From Mantamonas sphyraenae (taxonomy: Eukaryota; CRuMs; Mantamonadidae): 64,000 nucleotides of DNA. The position numbers were made by a program, and so were the translations under genes. The notes beneath the pieces were generated by a model, which searched no databases, was not told where the DNA came from, and saw nothing but the letters and a program-made list of their open reading frames with translations. Positions 10,688 through 23,313 of the stretch are shown piece after piece (position 1 is the first letter of the stretch; every line of letters starts with the position of its first letter). The DNA is taken from contig JAPMXV010000018.1 in the NCBI GenBank assembly GCA_026936335.1, positions 186,001-250,000 on the forward strand. Direction: 5' to 3'.

Positions 10688-13600
10688 TGACTCCCGATGC
10701 ATCCGACGGCGTCTCGTCGGTGGCCAGCAGACGCCAGTTGAGCAGCGGATCGTGCACAAACGCCTCCAGCACCGCCATCAGCGAGTCCTTGTTCTCGCGC
10801 AGCACGCGCATGACCGACTCGCACGTGGAGCGGTAATTGCCCTCGATGCCACTCACCTCCATGGCCTTGATCATCATGCGTGTGAGGCGGAACGGCACGC
10901 GTTCGGGGAACTTATCGCGTGTCATGGCCACCTCGAAACAATCACCGAAATCAATGTGCACCACCTTGCCCGTGGAGCGATCCATCATCAAGTTGCTCGG
11001 ATGTCGGTCGCCCAGACCCAGCATGTAACCCACCATGGACATCAGCGACAGCGAACGCGTGTAGTTTGTGCGTCGATCCAGCCACGCCTCACTGTTGCGC
11101 GACTTGAGCCACAGCACTTTGTACAGATCCTCGCCGCTGCTGTTGTCCATCGCATGTTCAAACACCTCCACCTTGTTCAGCAGCGGCATACCGTCGTAGT
11201 CCGGCGCCATCTGCGTCATCAGCCTGTGTTCGATGTTCAACACAATCTTCTTCTGCTCGCGGTGGTCCTTGATCAGCGAGTGCAGCGTGTCACAGTTTGC
11301 AAGCCACCCAATCAGACCACTGTTGGGCGACAACGGCGTCACCGCATACCTGCGGATGGCCAGATGCCTCTGCGACGCGTCCTGGTCCACCTGCAGCAGT
11401 GTGTTGACCAAACCGAACAGTTGCATCACACGCTCGTCCTGACGCAGATCCTCGTGACCCTTGAGCAGGTAATTGTGCGTTGTGCCCTCGCTCGAATCCA
11501 CGCCAATCTTCCTCGGCCGCTGCTTGCTCGTAATCACCTGCAGGTTGCTCTGGAAGCTTCGGATGCGTCGCACCTCCTGGTTCGCCATGTATGTACCGGG
11601 CATGGCCAGACTCATGTCACGCACCGCAAGCAGTGCAGGCGACACGTACTGCAGCTCCAGGCTCACCAGCTGCGGCAGCTGCTTGTTGATGCGTCGGAAC
11701 ACATGGTAGTACAGATCCCACGCTTGGTTCAGATCTGCCATCTTGCCACTGCGCGTGTACTTCTTGCACCACTCCTGCGCCTCTGCCAGATCCCGTCCGT
11801 ACGCCTGTTGGAAAGACACCTCGTGCAGTGTGGTCGGTCCAGCCTCCAGCATTTCATGCAGCGGCGCCAGCGTCTGGAACATTGCCTCCACATTGTGTTC
11901 ACCAAAGTACAGACGCGACGACTCCTCAAGGCCCTCGTGCCACTGTTCGTGCCACAGGATGGCCACACGGATCAGCTCCTGCGACACAAGCAGTGCCTGT
12001 TCGATCAGATTGTCCGCCTTGATACCCTGCATGATGGATAGGGCGCTCTCTTTGCGCAGCACACTCTGCGACTTGCTGGCCACCGTGAGAGGGTACACCA
12101 GCGCCTGCGGGTGCTCCTTGCCCACGCTGGTCAGCAGTTCGTGGATGAGATCACGCACATTCATGCTCGACGAGTGCACACGCGCAATGATCTGAGGAAT
12201 CACCTCCAGCCACGTGTCGATGCTCACCGTGGCAAATCCCGTGCGCAGTTCCGCCTCCACCTCTGCCACGCTGCCGTACTTGAACCACAGTGTCAGCAGA
12301 CGCAGAGTGTCCTGCAACCCGCTGCCGTCGTACAGCGCAATCGAGCGGAAGAAACCGCTCACCGCACGCTGCAGATGCGTCAGCATGCCTGCGTCGTTGC
12401 GCACCACCTCCTCCAAGCCCGCCCCGCCGGCCTGGCCGTGGATGTGTTGCACCACGTCAAAGTTCATCATTGCCCACGCGTGCCACGCCGCATACGACTG
12501 CGGCGCAAGCGTGGTGGCCTTGTCAAACGCCTGCAACACCGTGCCCACCATCTCCTCGCTGTCCAGGCGTGCGTCTGCCAGTTCCATGTGCCACGAGCCC
12601 AACGCAAGGTAGGCGTTGGCCAGCAGAGCAGGATGTTCCTCCTGCATCCCTTCCAGCTTGTCCACAAACGCCTGCATGCGCCCAAACGCCTCCTCCGTGG
12701 CCCCCGTCGCCCACATGTGCTTCATGTACCCAAACTCGGTGGCCGGGTGTGCCTCGGGCACCTCTGCGTCGCTGTCCCCGCTCGCAGGCAAATCCGACTG
12801 GAACAGCGTGCGCAGGAACTTCTTGGACAACTTGTGGCGCCCCTGACGCATGCACAGGTCGGCCATCTCCAGGATGATGTCACGGTCGTCGTCGGACGTC
12901 ATTACCAGCGAGCGCACGCTCAGGATGCTCTGCCACACGTCCAGGTTGCGCTGGCAGCCGTGCAGGCGATCCACCCACATCTTGCGGATCATTGCCTGCC
13001 GTTCCTCGTCGCTCGTCTTGAAACTGATCATCTCCTCCATTTCGGCCAGTTGTTGCACACGCACAGCCACCTGGTATGCACGCTGGTAACTCTCTGCCAC
13101 CAGCGCCGTCAACTTGGTGTCCAGCAGCTGCCTGGTGCTGTCGATGTACTGTTGCGCCTTGTCAAAGTCGTTGTGGTGCAGGTGCAGCAGCGCACGGTAA
13201 AACGCACCGTCCACCGCCGTTTCGGGCATCTCTTCCAGGTAGTACTCCATCGAATCCCACCGGCCCAGGTTCCACGCGGCCGCTGCTGCCAGCGGGGCGA
13301 TGATGAAGCGAGAGTCGGCCTCGGCGGATCGCCACGTGTCCTGCGTCAACTTGGCCAGCTTTTCCCACTCACCCAGGGCATTGAGACAACGCATGCGGCC
13401 CAGGGTGTGCTCCAGGTTCAGCGGCTCCTCCATCTGCTTCGTCTCGTAGCCCTCCAAGGCCTCGTCCCACCGGTTCAGCTTCTCGTACCACGACTCCTTC
13501 AGCTCCACACTCTGCTTCTGCTGTGCAAACAGGAGGACACCCACCGCGGCCTCACTCAGTTGCAGCTGGTTGTTGATGGAAATCAGCGCCTCCACCGTGG

Positions 13601-16600
13601 CCGGGTCGTGCTTGTCGTGAAACTCAATCTCCTTGTAGTGCAGGGCCTTGGCGTACGCGTTGCACGTCTCCGCCAACGCACCCAGCAGCTCCGTTTGGAT
13701 GGGCAGCGGCTTGTCGTCGTGCTCCATAAACTCGGCCAGGTTGAGCAGGGCCTGCAGAATCTCCGGCGGGATATTTTCGCTGGTCATGGCCATTTCCAGC
13801 GACGTCACCAACTGCTCCTGGTAGTTGCTGTACAACTCGGTCCAGCACGACACAAAGCTGGCATTGAACAGCTCGCGGGCCAACGGCGGATACACCTGCG
13901 CCAAGGCGGAGCACGAACGCAGCGTGGGCGACGGCGACTCGCGCAACAGCTCCACACTCAGCCTGCGCATCCACTCCATCCAATCCTCACGTGTCGAGCG
14001 CTGCTCCGCTTGCCATGCCTTTTTCAAATTGGCCTGGTTTACGTGCAGCTTCTTGATGTCACCCACACCCATGCCGCCCATGTCGTCCGTGCTGCTGCTG
14101 CTGCTCTCGTTGGTCGACTCGTTGCTGTCCTGGAACACGTCCGTGGGCAGCGGTTGGTTCTTGAGCAGCTTGGTGACCAGCATTTCGTACTTGCTGTGCG
14201 AGATGCGCTGCGAAGACATCACCTTGTTGACCATGGGCACAAAGATGGCGTAGTCGCTTTGCAGCTGCAACACAAGCGCACACAGCGTCTTGATCGCCTC
14301 TTTGCGCAGCTCGTCGTACTGCACAAACAGCACGCGTGCCAGCGGGTGGATGATGCGCGAGGCATAATCGGCAATGTTCAGCTTGCGGCACAGGCGACAC
14401 AACGTCTTGACCGCGTTCAGGCGCACGTTGAGAGGCGCATCCACCTGCTCCACCAGTTTGACCACCGCCGGGATGACGAGATGCAAGTAGTCTTCCAGGT
14501 TGGTGCCAAATGTTTCCAGGGCACGGAGCACACGCAGCGTGGGCAGGTGCTTCTCGGTCTTGTCGTTGAGCAGCACCGACAGCATCTGGGGCACCAGATT
14601 GGGCAGGTACACCTTGAACTCGTCCTTCAACGCCGTGCTGATCTCCTCCACCAGAGTGATGATGTGGATGAGCAGCGAGCTGTGCCAGTACTTCTGGATG
14701 AGGGCAAAGATGTCGTCCAGGTAGCTGCGGATGTGCTGCTTGACAATGCTCACCAGCGTGCCCAGCTGCTGGAACAGAAACTCGCGGAAGCCGTCGTCAC
14801 ACGATCGCATGACGGAAATAAAGGCCGGCATGATTTGCGGAAGGAAGGGGACACACTTCATGCCCAGGCTCTGGAAGATGTACATCACGGCCTGAATGAC
14901 CAGCTTGTGGTGAGTTTGCAACGACGGGTCGCGCAGGATGCGCATCAGCGCCATGATGACCACAGTCGGGTAGTAGTCCTCTGACGATGGCGTCATACTC
15001 GCCAGCAGCTGGTCGTCGTGCGCGCTGTTGTTCTGCTTGGTGGAGGCACGTGTGAGGGCGCGCTGCGAGTTGAGTTTGTGCTTGTACGGGTCCTGTGCGC
15101 CGATGATGCCGATGACCTTGATGATCTCCCGTCGCACCGTGGGCGACGTCTCCGAGTTGAGGCTCTTCAGGATGATGTCAAGCAGCAGCGGGTACTGGTT
15201 GTACGGCTCGATGACATAGCCCGTGGAGGACACGAGCTTGCCCAGTGTGCGCAGGGCAATCTCGCGCTTGAGCACCGAACTCTGGTCCTGCAGCGTGTTG
15301 ATGATGATGGGCAGCAGTTGGTCCAGGTAGGGCATCATGCTCTCGCCACCCACAAGGGCCAGCTCGCCAAGCGAGGCAAGCACACACGAGGCCACCCCGG
15401 AGGAGCTGTCACGCAGTTTGGGCAGCAGGGCCTTGAGGATGGCATCCACATAGGGTTTGATCAGCTTCTTGGCGGCGCGGATGAGGTGGCCGATGAGCTG
15501 TGCACTCTCTTCCTTGACACGAGAGTCGCCGCCGTACTCCAACTCGGTCAGGAGTTGGATGAGTGTCTTGCGCAGCGAAGGCATGACGTAGGCCGGGTTG
15601 CGCATGGTGAGACGACCAATGACGGAGATGGCCAGCACGCGGTTGTCAAACACCTCGTCGTTGAGGGCAATAAACAGCGAACGCAGGTTCTCGGCCTGGG
15701 CCAGGTAGGTGTCGTACTGCGGATGCAAGGAGGACAGCACGGCGCCACGGATGGAGGGCTCCGGATCGGCAATGCCCGTGGCCAGCAGCTTCTCCAACAC
15801 CTCTGAGACGAGCAGCGCCAGGTGACCGCGTGTGGGCAGCTTCTCGGAGCTGCTGACAAGCAGACGGGAACAGGTGACTGCAGCTTCACGGCGGATGATG
15901 GGCACGTCGTCGTCCAGGAAGGTCATGACGTTGTCGCGCACAAACTCGGTCAGATTGTGACCCTTGAAATCAAAGCTGCCCAGGGTTGTGAGGGCCAACG
16001 AGACGGTGGCCACATCCAGGGTGTCGCCTGCAGCTGTGGTGACCCCAGAGGAGCCACTCTGCAAGCCGGCACGTCCCTTGCCCTTGATGTCCTTGATCTG
16101 GAGGGAGGAGGAGGATGAGCCCGACGGCGTGCCCAGCATCTTGTACGGCGAGTCGGTGAGAATGACGGACAGGCGGTCCAGAAGGCGCTTCTGGATGGTG
16201 CTGAGCAGTTCGGGGATGTACAGGGCCAGGTCGCGCAGGGCGTCGGTGAGGCCTTTGGACAGGGTGGATTGGAACATGCAGTCGAGCAGATCGGCGAGGT
16301 GTTTGCTGAGGCCTGCGCCGACGGCACGTGCGAGCATGGAGATGCAATCGAGGGCCTCGGGACAGTAGGTCTTCTTCTTGGGCACAATGGCCTCCTTGAG
16401 CATGGGCACAAGCTGGTCGAGGTAGGGCATGGTGTTGTTGCCCACGGCGACGGCCATCTCGCCCAGGGAGATGAAGCAGATGCTGCGGTCGGCGTTGTTC
16501 TTGGCAGCAGCCATGAGGAAGTTCATGGCCGTGTCCAGGTAGCTCTTGACAAAGGTGTCGGAGGAGTAGGAGGCCAGTCGAGGCAGTTGCACAATCACGG

Positions 16601-17946
16601 TGCGTTTGGTCATCGTCTTGCCATTCTTGGCCTGCTCCATGAAGATCTCACACACCTCACGGAAGTGGAACTTCATGTAGTCGTTGGTCTTGGCCACCAT
16701 TTCGCCCAGGACCAGGAGGGAGCCGTGCACACTCTCCGAGTTGCCGTTCATGCCCACCATCGCCTCGTTGTACAGCTTCTGGTACAATTGCGTGCGCAGG
16801 CGTCCGTCACGGTTGGCAATCAAGTCCAACCCTTGGGCAAGGGCCTCCACAGCCACCTCGCGGATCTGCTGCTCCTTGTCCCGGATGCCCAGCCACACTG
16901 TGTCGAAAAACTCTGCCACATACACAAAGAAGAGGGTGGGTGCGTTGCGTGCAAGCTCTTTGAGCAGCAACACGGCAGCCAGTCGCTTGGGTCCTTCGTA
17001 GCGGTCTGCCTGCAGCCACTCGAGGGCGCGTTTGACTTCAAACTCCACAAAGTCGGCTGTGAGCGTGCCTCCTGCACGTGCCAGATGGCCCAAGGTCTTT
17101 GCAGCCATCACCATGGTGGGCACGTCATTGTTGGGCAATGTCTGGCGCAGGTAGTTTGCAAAGCGTGTGATTTTGGTTGCGTTTTCGTCAAAATCGACGT
17201 CGATGAGCTCGTCTGGGATTGTGGGCAGGCGGACGACGGGCGGTCAGTTTCGGCACGCGCAGGGCAGCTGACAAGGGCAAACAGAGGACAGCATAGGGCG
17301 CAGAGGGTGTATGGAAGGCGCAGGCATGTGTGGGGAGATGTGGGCATGGTGCTGAGGGTCAGGGGAGAGGAGGAGCGGAGCCACATACCGATGATGAGGA
17401 TGCCAGCCTGCTTCTCGCCAATGTCCTGCGAGTCAACCAGGGCAAAGATGCGCTTGGAGAGGTCGTTGAGGTACTTGGTGAGGACCTCGCCAGACATCTC
17501 GCGTGCATCCTCAACCACCTGTGAGGAAACAGGCATGGGGCAAAGGAGGAGTGGCGGAGGCGTGTGTGAGTGCACCGGAGCCGGGAGGGATCTTTTTGCG
17601 GGTTTAGCCAGGAAATGGACGGGAGGAGGAACGTACGCGCTTGCGGATGCGTGTGGCGACGGCTGCACGCTGCTCTTCGGTTTTGCTGTGTATGGGGCGT
17701 GCGTGTGACGGAGAGTGTGGTGGCCAGGGAGGATGGGTTAACGAAAGGCGAGGCGAGCGAGAGAGGGGAAGAAGAACGCTGGTGATTTGGCGAGTTTTGT
17801 GCACAGGTGGCCATGTGCAGGACGGCAGCAATGGCAACGGAGAAAAGACAGACACACTGGTGTCACACATACGCTTGGACCAATTCGAAGAGCATGGTGG
17901 CAAACGGATTGTCTCCCGAGGAGGAGGAGGAAGACGATCGCGACAT
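10347..17946 (-). CDS. TOR: TOR (target of rapamycin) PIKK-family kinase
   Basis: Four exons: 17946-17873, 17685-17637, 17518-17389 and 17212-10347 (7119 nt, 2372 aa), all phases consistent. It is the catalytic subunit of TOR complexes controlling growth and autophagy. N-terminal HEAT repeats match mTOR closely (ITRFANYLRQTLP, EFEVKRALEWLQADR), followed by the FAT domain. The FRB begins about residue 1830 (RVAILWHEQWHEGLEESSRL). The Ser that contacts FKBP-rapamycin and the WDLYYHVF motif are kept, so rapamycin binding is predicted. The kinase core has GDRHPSNLM (about 2150) and HIDFGD (about 2170). The FATC ends ENLCQGYVGWCAFW. An Asp-rich insert (about residues 2259-2283) lies between the kinase and FATC. 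Confidence 0.97.
10617..10692 (-). repeat. Poly-Asp coding repeat in TOR
   Basis: A GAC/GAT-type triplet run read on the minus strand encodes an acidic tract of about 25 residues just before FATC. This is the region of the negative regulatory segment in mammalian mTOR. The simple repeat suggests slippage expansion. Confidence 0.85.
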
Positions 17947-18007
17947 CGTTTTGCGTTGGGTCACCGGGAGAGCATGCTCAAAACGTGGATGAGGCAGAAC
18001 GTGGGTG

Positions 18008-18050
18008 TTGTGTGTGTGTGTGTGTGTGTGCGTGCGTATGTGTGTGTGTC
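18008..18050. repeat. (TG)n repeat upstream of TOR
   Basis: A TG/CG-interspersed dinucleotide tract in the 188-bp gap between the TOR start (17946) and the 3' end of the TMEM39-like gene (18135). Seen on the minus strand it is a CA tract in the TOR 5' leader. Confidence 0.8.
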
Positions 18051-18134
18051 TGATTGTGCATGTGAAGCGGAAGGAACAGTTTTCCGTTTTGAGAAACGCC
18101 ACCGACATTCATTGCACTCAGTGCTGGGACACAC

Positions 18135-20140
18135 TCAATCTTGTGCCCTGCAATCCGACGTGTGTGCAGCGGCGTGCAGTGTCGCAGACGGTGAAGCTGC
18201 GTCTGCAGCCTGAGTTCGTCGATCGTTTTTGCGCGCAAGCTTGGCCGTCGTCGTGGCTGGATCATCACCACCCACTGCATGCGCTGCATCTGCAGCCGTT
18301 GTTCCAGTTGGATCGCGTCGCTGGCCATGTGAGGTTGTCTTGCGAGTGGTGGAGACGACAGCGGACGCCGAAACGGCGGCATCGTCGTCGTGCACGGACG
18401 CCGTGAGATCACCTCGTACGACGGGACACTGTTTGGCCAGTTGTGGGTCGTCGAGATCGACGTTGCCGTGGATTTTGTACCATCGTTGCAACTCTGTGAG
18501 TTGTACGCGAAGGCGTGCAGCGCGGGCAATGTTTGCGCGGCGCACGAGGATGCCCTGATGGAAGAGGATCTGGTTGAGGGCTGCCACAGCAACAAAGAGG
18601 GTCCAATGGGATCCTGACAGGATGAGAAGCAGCTGGGCGGCAATGACGGTGCCGTGGAGACACAGGGGAGCGAGGTGACCTGCGTGCGGGTTGCCAAAGA
18701 GGGCAAACAAGCGAGCAGCCAGACGGTCGTCGGGGGCGGCCGAGTTTTGCAGACCCAAGGAAGTGTACAGAAGGCCATGGTGCTGGACAATGGCATGCTG
18801 TGGGTAGGGTGCATGTGTGGAACTCCAGGCAGGCGCCGCACGGCGAGTGGCTGGATCGGTGTCTGCCTTGGTGCCCTGCAGGCACTTCCAGGCACCCAAA
18901 GTGTGGGCGTGCAGAAACATGGGCGCAAAGGCGCAGGATAGGAGGCGCAGAAGGAGGAGGGAGGCAGCCGAGGCTAGGAGCATCACGGCAAGGGTGCTGG
19001 TGCGCACGGTGTCATAGTACACATGTGCATGCACCCATTGGGTGGGTAGGATGCCCACCAACAGACAGCTGTCCAAAGCACCGGCAAGCACCTGCCGCAC
19101 GGCGTCGAGCATGGCCTCCTCCGCCGCAGCCGCGTTGGCACTCCCCTGTGCACTGACGTGAGGCCAGGAGAAGACCAGCAGGTGGGCAAGCAAGCTGTGT
19201 GGAGGACGTAGCAGGCATGTGGGCACATTGTGTGCAGTGGGTAGGGTGTGGGGTGCGGCAGGTGGGGTCAGCAGAGGCAAAATGACACAAACGGGAACGA
19301 ATCCGAGGTTAAGCATGCGCACTTGACAGGGAGGCACAAGATGCAAAGGAGGGCCGGAGGGCGCAAAGGAAGGGGCGGACACGATGGAGATGGAGACACA
19401 CACGTACGGTGCAGACAGCCACAGCGAGTGTGCGGGCGAGTGGGCCACGAGAGATTGTACAAAGAACAGTGCGAGGAGGATCAGCAGAGTGCGCAGCCAC
19501 GGGGCCGTCTTGGCGACCAGTCTGGTCCACAGGAGCGTGCCTCGCACAAGACGCTTGGCCAGCGCCAGCACAGTGACACTGAGCAGCCAGCCGTCGTAAT
19601 TGTAAAAGTTCTGTGTGGGTGGAAGGGGGACGTTGGGCGGCGTAGGCACATGTGAATGGGGGTGAGCGAGAGCGGAATTGGGTTCCCGAGACGACAAGGC
19701 GGGTGTGCAGAGCCACACAGGCACAGAAACATGGCGGAAGGAGAACCAAGGGGCCCACGTACAAAGTGATAGATGTTTGCGTGCTGCAGGAGCAGGTGGA
19801 GAAGCAGATAGGCAAAGAAGAGGAGTTCGAAGCGCTTGCGGCTGGCAAAGAGTCGTGGCGACGGAGCCACGCTCTCCACTGCCGAATTGTCCACCAGGCG
19901 TTGGAGTGCACGCAGTACCTGATTGCCATGGTGGCCATTGCTGCTGCTGTTGGTGGTGTTGGTGGTGTCACTCTTGGTGGTCGTGGTGGAGGTGATGCTG
20001 CTGCTGCTTCCACTGCTTCCACTGCTTCCACTGGTGTTGCTCTTGTTGTGCCGATGTTTGGCAGAGCCTCGCTTCCTCAGGCTGAGGCTTGCACCGGCGC
20101 CCGAATGGCTGGCCGAGTGCGACTTGCCGCTGCTGGGCAT
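18135..20140 (-). CDS. TMEM39-family multi-pass membrane protein
   Basis: Exons 20140-19763, 19610-19408 and 19194-18135 (1641 nt, 546 aa), with phases that fit. The N-terminus is Ser/Thr-rich. The first membrane segment, ELLFFAYLLLHLLLQHANIY, then YDGWLLSVTVLALAKRLV, reproduces the TMEM39 pattern (an aromatic-rich helix ending in NIY, then a helix followed by RRLV). About eight hydrophobic segments are visible in total, ending near FVAVAALNQILFHQGILVRR. The C-terminal tail is Ala/Ser/Asp-rich. TMEM39 proteins are ER membrane proteins linked to phosphoinositide transport and cargo export. Intron 2 acceptor choice (CTCCACACAG) is set by the reading frame. Confidence 0.72.
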
Positions 20141-20234
20141 GTGAGGATTTCGTTTGCCTCGGTGGAGGCACTCCATCCTCCTTCCTTCACACACACACAC
20201 ACCCACACACACCCACACACACTGCACTGCAACG
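20141..20234. promoter_or_regulatory. Shared divergent promoter region
   Basis: The 94 bp between the start codons of the TMEM39-like gene (minus) and the next gene (plus) must contain both 5' leaders. It includes an ACACACACCC-type tract (about 20,189-20,222). No TATA box is evident. Confidence 0.5.
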
Positions 20235-21245
20235 ATGAGTTCGTATGTGCGTGTGGACGATGGCGTTGGCGACGAAACGGGCGGCGTGTTGGGTGCCGAG
20301 ATGGAGATCGAGGAGGGCAACGAAGGCGAGCTGCAGCGGCAGCAGCTCATGCGACGCGGTGATGATGGTTCACCCAACTCCCAGCCACAGACGTCGTTGC
20401 GAGAACGGCTCAACCCGTGGCTGGCATTGATGGGTGCCTCGTTGGCACTGGTGTTGGTCATTGTGGTGGTGGCCACCCAACCGGACGTGTCAAACGGCAA
20501 GCAAGGCGGTGGGGCAGGCGGTGGAGGCTCGCCCGAGCCTGCCCCGGGGGTGGATGCGTTTACAGCCGTGGACAATGCCATGAAGGCATACTACACACGT
20601 GCCAAGGCAGATGCAGTGTTGCAGGTGAAACCTCTGATTGTGGCGGCCAACGGGAGCCTGCATCTGTTGCCGCAGGGCAGTGCCACCGCGCCGGGGGCCA
20701 TCCTGAGCGAGGCCCACATTCCACAAATCTACACGGACCTCAAGGTGGTGTCCCACATCCCATTGGGACTGTATGCTCTGTTGAGGTACCACACGGACAT
20801 GGCACTGCCGGCACAGCAGCGTCAAGACTTGGTGGCGTTCCAGGCCACGGTCAAAAAGGCACGGAGCACGCTGGACCAGCATGGCTTCAGCGCAACACAG
20901 CTGGCCAGGCAGAACAGGATCTTTGACACCAGCGAAACGTTTATGGACAAAACGGTGCAGGATGGTAGGGTGTCTCTGGCAGACTTGTCGGCGTACACGC
21001 ACGCGGTGGCAGCCGACTCGCTGGCCAATGCCAACGACGCAGCGGCGGCACAGCTGCAGCGAATCCACAACATCACCACCAAGTGGGAGAAGAGCTATGC
21101 ACCGGCAGTGTGGAACCAGCTCAAGGTGCTGGTCACGGGTTTGCACATGCCACGGGCCGAGGTGAGAAGAGGGGTGTGGGAGAAGAAAGGGGGGGGGGGG
21201 TTTTGGTGAGGCAAAGAGCCCACCACACAATGGTATGCACAAACT

Positions 21246-21280
<35 letters not shown>

Positions 21281-21761
21281 TCGTTGCCATGATGGTATGT
21301 TGTGTGTTGACGGACACGACACTTTGCTGGGTGGGAAAACAACCGACCACTCCCCCCCCCCACTGTCACAGAACCTGGTGATGCAATACTTCAACGATTA
21401 CCTGCACACCAACGCCAGCACGCCAGGGGAGCGTCTGATCTACGCCACCAACCTGTTTCAGTTCAGTGAGGTGTTTGACCTGCTGGCCACCCACCTGGTG
21501 GACTTTGGGGTGGGAGCCAACTTCTTCAACAGCGCCCAGCGCATGCACAGGGACCTGCTGTCTGACGGTGCCGCCGCCTATCTGGCCAAAGTCAAGCACG
21601 AATGGTTCAACTCCACCTCTGTGGCCACGCCCACCACCTCCCACGATCCCGTGCACATGCTGGCTCACCACACTGCGGATCACTCGGTCCTCCTCGCTGC
21701 CTGTCCCCATGCAAAGAGCAAACACGTGTTGCATGGCTTCTTTGGCTCGGATTCCAACTGA
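20235..21761 (+). CDS. Unrecognised type II (signal-anchor) membrane protein
   Basis: Exons 20235-21161 and 21372-21761 (438 aa); the intron contains a long CA repeat (about 21247-21278) and G/C homopolymers. Residues 1-62 are a charged cytosolic tail, followed by one hydrophobic helix (WLALMGASLALVLVIVVVAT) and a Gly-rich linker. The large lumenal/extracellular domain is helical with several NxS/T sites (ANGS, HNIT, TNAS, FNST). It has few cysteines and I recognise no catalytic motif. Function unknown. Confidence 0.75.
21247..21278. repeat. (CA)n microsatellite in an intron
   Basis: About 16 CA units inside the single intron of the type II membrane protein gene. Confidence 0.9.
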
Positions 21762-21926
21762 ATGTAGCAGTTGTTGCGTCGATGAAGGCATTGCAAATTC
21801 CCATTTTCAATGGTTGGTTCACATACTTCTTGATGGGAATCTGCATGGCAATTGCAAGCTCACCCATGTCATCCTCCCCACACACAGTTCTCTCGTGCAA
21901 CCGGATCCATTGCTTCCAAGAGCAAC

Positions 21927-23194
21927 ATGCTGAGCGCGTCGTTTTCGGCAAGCGCCCAGCGCTTCGCCTCGACGCTGGTGCTCGTTGAGCACGACGGCAG
22001 CGATATTGCCACAGGCACGCTGTCTGCAGTCACTGCGGCCAAACAGCTCGGTGGTACGTGTGCACAGCCATCCCCCTACACGACATGGCATTCGGGATAG
22101 CGCATCCCTGTGGACACACAGGCGGCGTCACCGTCGGCGGCCACAAGAGGGTTTTTCGGGACCCATCTCACACCCCACCACCCACACACACTCATTCTCC
22201 TTCGCACAGGCGACATCACCGCCCTGGTGGCCGGCAAGGGTGCCGACGCCGTGGCTGAAAAGGCAGGCAAGGTGGACGGTGTGGCCAAGGTGCTTGTGGC
22301 CGACGCCGACTTCTACGAGAACCCGGTCGCCGAGGACATCAGCAATTTGGTCCTCAAGGTGCAGGTACGGAGACACACACACACACACACGCATGCACAC
22401 ACACACACACACACATGCACATGCACACATCCAATGCCAAAGGGACAAGCAAGGAAGTGCGACACTGACATGGGAGAGGCGGCTCGCAAACACAGGAGAG
22501 CGGCAACTTTTCGCACATTGTGGCAGGGTCGTCGGCGCTGTCCAAGGGGGCGCTGCCGCGTGTGGCAGCCAAGCTGGACGTGTCTGCCATCTCGGAAGTG
22601 ATTGAGGTGCAGGGTGAGGACACGTTTGTGCGTCCCATCTACGCAGGCAACGCTCTGGCGACGGTCAAGAGCACGGACGGCGTCAAGGTGATGACCGTGC
22701 GTCCCACCGCCTTTAGCGAGGCCGCCGCCGAGGGAGGCAGCGCCGCAGTGGACAAGGTGGACGCTGGTGCCAAGTTTGAGGGCACCACCTGGAAGGCCAA
22801 CATGCTGAGCGACTCGGACCGTCCGGATCTGCAAACCGCCAAGATTGTCGTTGCCGGTGGCCGTGGCATGAAGGATGGCGCCAACTTTGAGCTGCTGTAC
22901 AAGCTGGCTGAGAAGATGGATGCTGCTGTGGGTGCCTCGCGTGCCGCTGTGGATGCCGAGTGGGTGCCCAACGACATGCAGGTGGGCCAGACCGGCAAGA
23001 TCATTGCCCCCGACCTGTACATTGGCGCAGGCATCTCTGGCGCCATCCAGCATCTGGCTGGCATGAAGGACAGCAAGGTCATTGTTTGCATCAACAAGGA
23101 TGAGGAGGCACCGCTCTTTGCTGTCGCAGACTACGGTCTCGTGGCAGATCTCTTTGACGCCATCCCCGAGATGACAGAGAAGCTGAGCAAGTAA
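21927..23194 (+). CDS. ETFA: Electron transfer flavoprotein alpha subunit
   Basis: Exons 21927-22053, 22210-22364 and 22496-23194 (981 nt, 326 aa), close to the mitochondrial ETF-alpha length. It carries electrons from acyl-CoA and other matrix dehydrogenases to ETF-ubiquinone oxidoreductase, with FAD bound mainly by this subunit. The Ser/Arg-rich N-terminus ([16 protein letters not shown]) resembles a mitochondrial presequence. The FAD-binding C-terminal half is textbook: [55 protein letters not shown] and [10 protein letters not shown]. An acceptor-like CACACAG lies about 30 bp upstream of the ATG, so a longer presequence from an upstream exon cannot be excluded. Confidence 0.94.
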
Positions 23195-23313
23195 ACCCAT
23201 GGTTACGTTACCCACTCTCTTCTCTTTCCTGTGTGTGGGGTGTGTGTGGTGTGTGGTGTGTGGCACTCGATGGTTTGCACAACCAAATCCAATCTTCCAT
23301 CCACCCCCTTCCA

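Noticed and set aside
12111-14984. 957-codon plus-strand ORF opposite TOR, and many other long antisense ORFs
   Set aside because: Mirror-image ORFs produced by the GC-rich codon bias of real minus-strand genes; the encoded protein is Val/His/Gln-rich with no recognisable domain, while TOR on the other strand is unambiguous.
22370-22425. CA-rich direct repeats resembling an array
   Set aside because: Simple dinucleotide microsatellite in an ETFA intron without unique spacers; not a CRISPR.
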